A DNA stretch of 64,000 nucleotides. It comes from TMED108 sp036166415 (GTDB lineage Bacteria; Fidelibacterota; Marinisomatia; Marinisomatales; TCS55). The number at the start of each line of letters is the position of its first letter. Positions within the stretch are counted from its first letter, which is position 1. Positions 1-6,906 of the stretch are shown here, piece after piece. The position numbers were made by a program, and so were the translations under genes. The notes beneath the pieces were generated by a model, which saw nothing but the letters and a program-made list of their open reading frames with translations, was not told the DNA's origin and made no database searches. The stretch spans positions 19,696-83,695 of the forward strand of contig JAYZHP010000081.1 in NCBI GenBank assembly GCA_036166415.1, written 5' to 3'.

Positions 1-1573
1 TAATTGAATTAACGCTCTTATACATTGGAAATACAATATCTGTATGCTGCTTATCCTTAGCTGGCTCATATACAACTGGACGAGTATCTTTTTTAGTTTT
101 TAAAAAATTATATAATTTTTTAAAATTTTGACCATCTCCAGCTTCATTGCCCATTGACCACATAATAATTGAAGGCTGATTTTTATCTCTTTCATACATC
201 CGATTTCCTCGATCAATCCACTGTGCTGTCCACGCCGGGTCATTAGCTATGAAACCATAGCTTTTGGGATGTGATCCCATCCCATGCGATTCTATATTCG
301 CTTCATCAACAACGTATAGTCCATATTGATTGCACAATTCATACCATCGTTCATGATTGGGATAATGCGATGCTCTTACCGCATTAATATTGTTTTGTTT
401 CATCAATTTAATATCTTCTATCATTGAATCTTCTGAGATAGATCTACCCTTTTTTGGATCCCATTCATGGCGATTAACTCCTCGCAAAGTTAAGGGAATA
501 CCATTAAGTAAAAATTTTCCATCTTTAATTTCTGTAATCTTAAATCCAACTTGATGAGTTAAAGTTTCTATGATTTTGTTCTCTTTCATCAAATAAAGCT
601 GAAGTTTGTATAGATAAGGATTTTCAGCGCTCCATGGTTTAACGCGGCGAATATTATGCTGAAAAGACATATTTGATAATGAATCAATAACAACAGATTT
701 GGTAGAATCAAAAATAGTTCTATTCCTTCTTAACGGATCAGTTAGCTTCGCCCGAACACTGATTTCACTTTGAGATTGAAGATGATTTAATAAATCAATT
801 TCAATTCTAAATATTCCTTTTTGGTAGGTCTCATCAAGAGTTGAATGAATAGTAAAATCATTAATTCTAGTTTTTTCACGAGCATACAAAGACACATCTC
901 TTTCAAGGCCGCTAATTCTCCAGGTATCTTGACCTTCAAGATAAGATCCATCTGAAAAACGGTATACTTGAACGGCAACGTGATTTTCACCTGCCTGAAT
1001 AAATTCAGTGACATCAAATTCTGATGGAGTTTTTGAACCTTGAGAGTACCCGATATATTTCCCATTAAACCAAACATAGCAAGCAGAACGAATGCTTCCA
1101 AATTTCAAAAAGACATCTTTTTTTAACCATTCCTGCGGTATGGAAACCTTTCTTCTGTATGAACCAACGGTATTTATTTTATGGGGAATAAATGGCGGAT
1201 CAACGGGGAAAGGGTATTCTTCATCCAGATAGATTGGGTAAGACCATCCTTGTAGCTCCCAGCTGCCTGGAACCGTAATTTGATTCCAGTCATTATCATT
1301 ATAGCCCATTTCATAAAAATCTTCGGGTCTATCTTTGAAATTTTTTGAAAAATTAAATTTCCATTGCCCATTTAATGAAATAAAGTTTTTTGATTTTGCA
1401 GGATCATTTTTTAATGCAAGAGACTCTGATTCATAGGTAATAAAATGTGCTCTTGGGGGTAGCTTATTTATACCAATAATTGTTGGATTTTCCCATTCAT
1501 ACTTTCCATATTGCTCACAACTTGTGATGAAAAATAAAATGGGCAAGAAGAATAGAATTCTTTTATTTTTCAT
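1..1573 (-). CDS. GH2 family beta-galactosidase-like lipoprotein (3' end beyond window)
   Basis: An uninterrupted reading frame of 524 codons runs from the ATG at 1573 off the left edge of the window, so the C-terminus is missing. The N-terminus is a lipoprotein signal (hydrophobic run, then FITSC with Cys19). It is followed by a GH2 sugar-binding jelly-roll domain, an immunoglobulin-like domain and the start of the TIM barrel. LacZ landmarks are visible: RGVNRHEWDP, RASHYPNH, VVDEANIESHGM and WSMGNEAGDG, whose Glu is the family acid/base. The nucleophile Glu would lie beyond the window. The family hydrolyses beta-galactosides and related beta-glycosides; the substrate here is unknown. The start overlaps the stop of the upstream aminotransferase-fold gene by 11 bases, so it is probably the last or a late gene of the pepP cluster. 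Confidence 0.9.
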   Translation of the reverse strand, partial: MKNKRILFFLPILFFITSCEQYGKYEWENPTIIGINKLPPRAHFITYESESLALKNDPAKSKNFISLNGQWKFNFSKNFKDRPEDFYEMGYNDNDWNQITVPGSWELQGWSYPIYLDEEYPFPVDPPFIPHKINTVGSYRRKVSIPQEWLKKDVFLKFGSIRSACYVWFNGKYIGYSQGSKTPSEFDVTEFIQAGENHVAVQVYRFSDGSYLEGQDTWRISGLERDVSLYAREKTRINDFTIHSTLDETYQKGIFRIEIDLLNHLQSQSEISVRAKLTDPLRRNRTIFDSTKSVVIDSLSNMSFQHNIRRVKPWSAENPYLYKLQLYLMKENKIIETLTHQVGFKITEIKDGKFLLNGIPLTLRGVNRHEWDPKKGRSISEDSMIEDIKLMKQNNINAVRASHYPNHERWYELCNQYGLYVVDEANIESHGMGSHPKSYGFIANDPAWTAQWIDRGNRMYERDKNQPSIIMWSMGNEAGDGQNFKKLYNFLKTKKDTRPVVYEPAKDKQHTDIVFPMYKSVNSI

Positions 1574-2861
1574 AATCAATATTACCTAAAACATCGGATA
1601 ATTTTAATATCAATTCATTAGCATTTTCCCTATTAAAAATCATTGGCGGCTTTACCTTGATCACATTGCGATCTGGCCCATCAGTGCTTAGAAGAATATT
1701 CTGATCCTTCATTTGATTAACAATCATTGTAGCCTCAGTATCAGCTGGCTGTAGATTTTTAATATCCCTGATTAGTTCAATACCTATAAACAGACCCATG
1801 CCCCTTACGTCGCCAATAATGGAATGTTGTGATTGTAAACTTTTTAATTCATTAAGTAGGTATGAACCGACTTCTAATGCATTATGCTGCATACCTTCCT
1901 CTTTAATAACATTTAACACTGCATTACCAACTGCACACGATACTGGATTTCCGCCAAATGAATTAAAATATTCCATGCCATTATTAAATTTATCAGCAAT
2001 TTTTTTTGTTGTAACAACCGCAGATAATGGGTGTCCGTTACCCATAGACTTTCCCATCGTAACGATATCTGGAATTACACCACTGGTTTCAAATCCCCAA
2101 AAATTTGTCCCTACCCTACCAAAACCTATTTGTACTTCATCTGCTATGCATAAGCCTCCGGCATTACGAACAAGCTTAAACGATTGTTTTAAAAAATTTT
2201 GGGGAAGTATTAATTGGCCACCGCAGCCCATGATTGACTCTACCATAAACGCCGAGACCTTTTTATCCTCTTTTCTAATTTTACTTAAAATATTTTTTAA
2301 TTCATTAAGATATCTATCTGATGCGCTCTCCCCGCGATATTTTCCCCTAAAAGTATCCGGCATTGGCACCGTATGCACATAGCTAGGAGGACCACTTCCC
2401 CCTTTTCCATTATGCTTATATGGACTGATATCTATCAAAGATGAGACATGTCCATGATAAGCACCATCAAGAACGATGGTCTCTTCTGATTGGGTTGCAA
2501 TACGTGCCAACCTAAGCGCTAAATCATTTGATTCACTTCCAGAATTGGTAAAAAAACAAACATCAAGACCATCAGGTAGATGACTGGTTAGCGCTTGTGC
2601 ATACCTTACAATTGTCTCATCAAGATAACGCGTATTTGTATTTAGCAAATCATATTGTTTTTTGGCCGCCTCCGCAACCTTGGGGTGGCAATGTCCTACA
2701 TGTTGAATATTATTCACCGCATCTAAATAGCGATTGCCATTCGCATCAAAAAGATATTGAGCATGACCTTTAACAATGTGCAATGGCTCAGCATAGGAAA
2801 GGCTCAATGATGGGCTTAATAAATTTTTTCGAAGTTCAATTATTTCTTTATGACTTAGCAT
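1563..2861 (-). CDS. Class III aminotransferase-fold PLP enzyme, probable amino-alcohol phospho-lyase
   Basis: This 432-residue fold-type I PLP enzyme has the class III landmarks: TNSGSESNDLALRLAR (about 105-120), DGAYHGH (132-138), the DEVQ.GFGR segment (241-249) with the PLP-contacting Asp, and the Schiff-base lysine in TMGKSMGNGHP (Lys271). The overall pattern resembles the AGXT2L/ETNPPL branch, whose members eliminate phosphate from phosphoethanolamine or 5-phosphohydroxylysine, rather than ornithine or GABA transaminases. The upstream kinase gene overlaps it by 14 bases, which supports a kinase-then-lyase pathway (inference). A true omega-transaminase such as alanine-glyoxylate aminotransferase 2 remains possible. 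Confidence 0.8.
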   Translation of the reverse strand: MLSHKEIIELRKNLLSPSLSLSYAEPLHIVKGHAQYLFDANGNRYLDAVNNIQHVGHCHPKVAEAAKKQYDLLNTNTRYLDETIVRYAQALTSHLPDGLDVCFFTNSGSESNDLALRLARIATQSEETIVLDGAYHGHVSSLIDISPYKHNGKGGSGPPSYVHTVPMPDTFRGKYRGESASDRYLNELKNILSKIRKEDKKVSAFMVESIMGCGGQLILPQNFLKQSFKLVRNAGGLCIADEVQIGFGRVGTNFWGFETSGVIPDIVTMGKSMGNGHPLSAVVTTKKIADKFNNGMEYFNSFGGNPVSCAVGNAVLNVIKEEGMQHNALEVGSYLLNELKSLQSQHSIIGDVRGMGLFIGIELIRDIKNLQPADTEATMIVNQMKDQNILLSTDGPDRNVIKVKPPMIFNRENANELILKLSDVLGNIDYEK

Positions 2862-3858
2862 ATTCTGTAAGATCTTTTGACCATTTCTGAATATTTTGAC
2901 CTTTCATTTTTTCTAGAAATTTTCGTGCATTATCTTCCGAAATAGATATGTAACGATTTTCAGGAAATAGCTGCTTTCTGTAAATTGACATATTAATGGT
3001 AATGCACATACGTAAACACATTAAATACACTACCGATTCTAATTCAAAAACAGAAAGAGGATTGGTCGAATGATATCCTTTCAATAATGGAGCAATTAGG
3101 GGAAAAGGATCTTGGTTTTCCATCGCGATATATGCCATACATACAGCTGGTTCAAGTGCCTTATATGAATAGATCATATCTCCAAAATCAATAATGCTTT
3201 TTATTTTTTCATCGTGACTAATAATTACATTGTGGTCATTCCCATCATTGTGAATCACTGTTTTCGTAAATGCGCCTGCTTGACCGATGATATGTTCATT
3301 AAAAAGATTGATATAATAAGAAATTAAATATGTGTCATTCTCACTAAACTTTAGCTGCTGTGATAAAACATCAATCTGCTTAGCATCCCAAATAAATTTT
3401 CTATCAGTAGCATCATGATTAAAGTCCTCTAATAATTGATCAAGGTATCCTAGAAAACCACCAAGAGAAAACAACAAATTTTTACTTGGTTTAATTTCAT
3501 ATAAAAATTTTCCTTCAACGTATGATAATAATCTTAAATAAAACCCACAATCATAATTTTCACAATGAATAATTTCTTCATCATTTATAGATTTAATTGG
3601 ATAGGGGATATCTAAAGATGAATCTTTATTTATAATATGATTCAACGCCAGATTCTGCATATCTAGGATATCTTTTGACTCTGCTGAATTAGCTATTTTG
3701 AGAACATATGACTGATCTTTTGTTATAATTTTGAAATTTTGATCTCGGTCACTAATAAGCTCTTTGATTGAACCGTTTATACCATAGTGCTCTGAAAGAA
3801 TATCAACTACTTGTCCTTCATTGAATTTTGGTGGAGGGGTATTAAAAACGTTTGGCAT
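2848..3858 (-). CDS. APH/hydroxylysine-kinase-like small-molecule kinase
   Basis: This 336-residue protein has the aminoglycoside phosphotransferase fold. An N-lobe carries SDRDQNFKI (36-44) and an ATP-lysine candidate in YVLKIAN (51-57). The Brenner-type catalytic loop is HNDGNDHN (203-210), and the metal-binding motif is DFGD (224-227). The SDRDQNF segment recalls hydroxylysine kinase (HYKK/AGPHD1) and the kinase part of bacterial kinase-aminotransferase fusions. No signal peptide is visible, so it should be cytoplasmic. The 14-base overlap with the downstream PLP enzyme suggests that it phosphorylates an amino alcohol such as hydroxylysine or ethanolamine, which the next enzyme then eliminates. 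The actual substrate cannot be read from sequence, and a choline or homoserine kinase role is possible. Confidence 0.75.
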   Translation of the reverse strand: MPNVFNTPPPKFNEGQVVDILSEHYGINGSIKELISDRDQNFKIITKDQSYVLKIANSAESKDILDMQNLALNHIINKDSSLDIPYPIKSINDEEIIHCENYDCGFYLRLLSYVEGKFLYEIKPSKNLLFSLGGFLGYLDQLLEDFNHDATDRKFIWDAKQIDVLSQQLKFSENDTYLISYYINLFNEHIIGQAGAFTKTVIHNDGNDHNVIISHDEKIKSIIDFGDMIYSYKALEPAVCMAYIAMENQDPFPLIAPLLKGYHSTNPLSVFELESVVYLMCLRMCITINMSIYRKQLFPENRYISISEDNARKFLEKMKGQNIQKWSKDLTEYAKS

Positions 3859-3875
3859 CGCAATTGAGAATGAAC

Positions 3876-4046
3876 TCAGCTAAATTTTCTAGGAATGATA
3901 TAATACAGTAATGCCCCTAATAAGACCGCAAGAAAACCTTTTAATGAGCCTATGTCTTTAGATATAATTTGTGATTCTTGGAGCCAGGACAATATGGCAA
4001 ACATGATGCCGAAAGAAGATAAAAACAGCCAAATAAAATTTCTCAT
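3876..4046 (-). CDS. Small two-helix membrane protein, 56 residues
   Basis: Not recognised. Its ATG overlaps the TGA of the upstream aminopeptidase gene in the ATGA arrangement, so translation is probably coupled, and its stop lies 17 bases before the kinase start. The product begins MRNFIWLFLSSFGIMFAILSW and has a second hydrophobic stretch, FLAVLLGALLYYII, near residues 38-51. Between them is a short polar loop (QESQIISKDIGS), and the end is basic (PRKFS). That is the profile of a small integral membrane protein with two helices. No catalytic motif is seen. The overlap and the filling of the whole inter-gene gap are the main evidence that it is real. Confidence 0.6.
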   Translation of the reverse strand: MRNFIWLFLSSFGIMFAILSWLQESQIISKDIGSLKGFLAVLLGALLYYIIPRKFS

Positions 4047-5407
4047 GACTGCATTAGGGCCTCAATCTCATTGATCGTTTTTGGTATATGCGGTCCTAAT
4101 AATTGGTACCCTTCATTAGTAATAAGAATATTGTCTTCAATTCGAACTCCACCGAAATCTTTAAATGATTCGATCGCATCATAATTGATAAACTCTTTAT
4201 GTTTGGCGCTATTTTTCCACTGATCTATAAGGTGCGGTATAAAATAAATGCCAGGCTCAACTGTTAATACAAACCCCGGTTCAAGGTTTTTTGAAAGCCG
4301 TAGATAGGCCAAGCCAAATTGATCGCTTCTATTATTGGCATTATCGTAACCAACAAGGTCTTCACCTAGGCCTTCCATATCGTGAACATCCAAGCCGAGC
4401 ATATGGCCAAGGCCATGAGGAAAAAACAATGCATGTGCACCCTTGGATACGGCTTCATCAGGGTCACCCATCATTAGTCCTAGCTCACTTAAACCTAAGA
4501 CCGCAATTTTTGCAGCGGCAAGATGTGCTTCTCGATACGAAGTGCCTGGTTTACAGTAACTAAATGCAACTTCTTGCATCTTATAAACTAAATTATAGAT
4601 ATCTTTTTGTATATCTGAGAATTTGCCGCTTACAGGAAATGTTCTTGTAATATCGCTTGCATAATGCAGAGGGGATTCTGCGCCTGAATCATTTAATGCA
4701 AGCTGACCAGATCTCATGGTGTTATCGTAGACATTGCTATGAAGAATCTCGCCATGAATCGTAAAAATTACAGGGTATGCCATCCTGCGACCATGTTGAA
4801 GTGCGTATCCTTCAATCAAACCAACAATTGACTGTTCTTTTAATCCATCATGGGTTGATTTCATAGCAATCTTATGCATCTCAGATGTGACCTCTAGGGC
4901 TAAGCCTATCTCAGTTAATTCTTCTTCTGTCTTGATTGAGCGTTGCTTAATAACATTCATAATTAAAGATTTAGAAGAAGAGAAAGATTCTGAACCAAAG
5001 ATAGATTTTAAAAAGAATTTGTGGTCATCTCTGTATGCAGGCAGAGTATATACTTTATCTGAATTATTAATGAATTGATTAATAGTAGAGTTGTTTGCAA
5101 TATGATCAATCCCAGCTAATTCGGACATCTTTTTGATTGACATTCTCTCCCCTTCCCAGACTATATCATCAACAGTTAAGTCATCACCAAATAATGTTGT
5201 CTCTCCTGAGGCGGTGTCTATAACTAGGTTTAGATTCTCATAATCTAAACCACAATAATATAAGAAATTACTATCTTGTCGAAATCGCAATGTATTAGAT
5301 GGATAATTCATAGGAACGGGTTTATTCCCCAATAATAAAATCAAACCATTATCCATTTCATTGGATAGTGAATTTCTTCGATCTCTATATATATTTGCAT
5401 CAAACAT
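4043..5407 (-). CDS. pepP: Xaa-Pro aminopeptidase (M24B)
   Basis: This metallopeptidase removes the N-terminal residue from peptides with proline in second position. The 454 residues show an N-terminal aminopeptidase-P domain (about 1-150) and a pita-bread catalytic domain. All five dinuclear metal ligands of the family can be placed: Asp240 (ALNDSGAE), Asp252 (SDITRTFPVSG), His335 (PHGLGHMLGLDVHD), Glu384 (TVEPGIY) and Glu424 (GGVRIEDN). Length is normal for the family. No signal peptide is present, so it is cytoplasmic. It is the first gene of the left minus-strand cluster and lies divergent from lysA across about 250 bases. A prolidase (Xaa-Pro dipeptidase) function is the main alternative. 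Confidence 0.92.
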   Translation of the reverse strand: MFDANIYRDRRNSLSNEMDNGLILLLGNKPVPMNYPSNTLRFRQDSNFLYYCGLDYENLNLVIDTASGETTLFGDDLTVDDIVWEGERMSIKKMSELAGIDHIANNSTINQFINNSDKVYTLPAYRDDHKFFLKSIFGSESFSSSKSLIMNVIKQRSIKTEEELTEIGLALEVTSEMHKIAMKSTHDGLKEQSIVGLIEGYALQHGRRMAYPVIFTIHGEILHSNVYDNTMRSGQLALNDSGAESPLHYASDITRTFPVSGKFSDIQKDIYNLVYKMQEVAFSYCKPGTSYREAHLAAAKIAVLGLSELGLMMGDPDEAVSKGAHALFFPHGLGHMLGLDVHDMEGLGEDLVGYDNANNRSDQFGLAYLRLSKNLEPGFVLTVEPGIYFIPHLIDQWKNSAKHKEFINYDAIESFKDFGGVRIEDNILITNEGYQLLGPHIPKTINEIEALMQS

Positions 5408-5452
5408 AGGTTTCCAATTTACTACATGTTAAGTAGAAGGCTATTTGATAAA

Positions 5453-5599
5453 TTAAAATATCCAATTATATACATATAAATTATAAACTACGAGTACAAA
5501 GACAATGGCATACATTATAAAAATAAACATAAGCACCCATTTGCTTGATAGCTTTTTACTTTCTTTCTTAGGCAAAATTAATGAAAATATCCTTGTCAC
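5453..5599 (-). CDS. Possible small single-helix membrane protein, 48 residues (GTG start)
   Basis: Tentative. In the gap between pepP and lysA the minus strand stays open for 49 codons from a GTG. The product has a basic N-terminal part (LILPKKESKKLSSKW), then one long hydrophobic helix (about residues 21-44) and a short aromatic tail. That pattern resembles a small tail- or signal-anchored membrane protein more than random AT-rich sequence. There is no ATG start and I see no convincing ribosome binding site, so it may be spurious. It would be transcribed toward pepP. Confidence 0.3.
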   Translation of the reverse strand: MTRIFSLILPKKESKKLSSKWVLMFIFIMYAIVFVLVVYNLYVYNWIF

Positions 5600-5661
5600 T
5601 TTGGTCTTATTTTGAATATCTAATACGTTTTAAATTTATTTATAATTTTATGTAATAAAAA

Positions 5662-6906
5662 ATGCATCCGTTAAGAAAATTAATAATAGATGAAGAGCTG
5701 CTAGGCTCAATTGCAAAACAGTATGGAACTCCATTATACGTCTATAGTCAGGAGCGAATTGAGGATAATGTTTCTAATTTAAATAATGCGCTATCTGCTA
5801 ATTTTGAAAAATTTCATATTTGCTATGCAATCAAATCAAATAGCAATCCCCATTTGATTCGAACTATGCGCAATACATTTGGAAAAATTGGAGGTGACTG
5901 CTCTAGCCCTGGAGAAATCTATGCCGCTGAACTTTCTGGAATTGATCCTTCAGAATGTATCTATACCGGAAACTATGAATCAGAGGCTGATTTAATTGAG
6001 GCGACTCAAAAAGGGTGTAATATTAACTTGGATGATATCACTTCTCTTGAAAGGCTAAATAAAATCGGCCTTCCAGATCGAATATCTTTTAGAATGAATC
6101 CTGGTTTTGGAGGTGGATCATATTCAGGTATTATTACTGGGGGTAGGGATGCAAAGTTTGGTATTCCTTCTGAAAAAATTATCGACGCATATAGACAAGC
6201 GCAAAATATGGGTATTAAGCGATTTGGCCTACAGTGTATGTGTGGATCAGGAAATCTAGATGAAAAGTTTTTTACTGAAGTTTTATCTGCCATTATTGAA
6301 CATGCCAAGAAAATTGAATCGTCCCTTAATATTAAGTTTGATTTCATTAGTATGGGTGGTGGTTTTGGGATTCCTTATCAAGATGATCAAAAACCATTAG
6401 ACTTTGATCAAATGTTTTCCTCTCTTTCAAAAATATTCTATTCAGCTTATCCAGATAAAGCTACAGCTCCATCCCTATGGCTAGAACCAGGAAAGTCAAT
6501 TATTGCTGATGCTGGTTTTATTATTACAAAAGTAACAGGATTAAAAAATAGCTATAAAAATTTTGTTGGAATAGATGCCGGTATGGAAACGCTAATGCGC
6601 CCGGCATTATATGGTGCGCAACATCGTATATTTAAGGTTGGTAATCATGGAGATAATGAAAATACGGTTGACTTTACTGGTCAGATATGTGAAAATACAG
6701 ACCGAATAGCTACTGATCGAGAATTTCCAAAGTTAAATGAAGGTGATCTTATTGCAATCATGGATACAGGAGCATACGGCTATTCTATGTCGCATAATTT
6801 CAATACCAGACCAAGAGCTGCTGAGGTTTTGTTGAATAATTCGAGCCATAAGCTTATCCGAAAAAGAGAAACAATTAACGATATTTTTTCACACTGCGAT
6901 GTATAA
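5662..6906 (+). CDS. lysA: Diaminopimelate decarboxylase
   Basis: This fold-type III PLP decarboxylase converts meso-diaminopimelate to L-lysine, the last step of lysine synthesis, and so competes with peptidoglycan for DAP. The Schiff-base lysine is in CYAIKSNSNP (Lys58). The glycine-rich phosphate loop is MGGGFGIPY (231-239), EPGKS lies at 275-279, the dimer-active-site cysteine motif is CENTD (Cys343-Asp347), and GAYGYSMSHNF (370-380) carries the conserved Tyr. An oddity is that the usual His-x-GS stretch reads QCMCGSGNLD (191-200), with Cys/Met where LysA normally has His. It opens a five-gene operon: the next ATG overlaps its end by 8 bases and all later genes are cell-wall or envelope proteins. 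A related amino-acid decarboxylase is a less likely alternative. Confidence 0.87.
   Translation: MHPLRKLIIDEELLGSIAKQYGTPLYVYSQERIEDNVSNLNNALSANFEKFHICYAIKSNSNPHLIRTMRNTFGKIGGDCSSPGEIYAAELSGIDPSECIYTGNYESEADLIEATQKGCNINLDDITSLERLNKIGLPDRISFRMNPGFGGGSYSGIITGGRDAKFGIPSEKIIDAYRQAQNMGIKRFGLQCMCGSGNLDEKFFTEVLSAIIEHAKKIESSLNIKFDFISMGGGFGIPYQDDQKPLDFDQMFSSLSKIFYSAYPDKATAPSLWLEPGKSIIADAGFIITKVTGLKNSYKNFVGIDAGMETLMRPALYGAQHRIFKVGNHGDNENTVDFTGQICENTDRIATDREFPKLNEGDLIAIMDTGAYGYSMSHNFNTRPRAAEVLLNNSSHKLIRKRETINDIFSHCDV

Noticed and set aside
787..1371. Two short minus-strand frames (787-1101 and 1174-1371)
   Set aside because: They are out of frame within the GH2 gene, whose own frame is continuous from 1573 to the edge with full motifs.
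1798..2382. Open frame of 194 codons on the plus strand
   Set aside because: It lies wholly antisense to the class III aminotransferase-fold gene, has no family pattern and no upstream site. It is a shadow of that gene.
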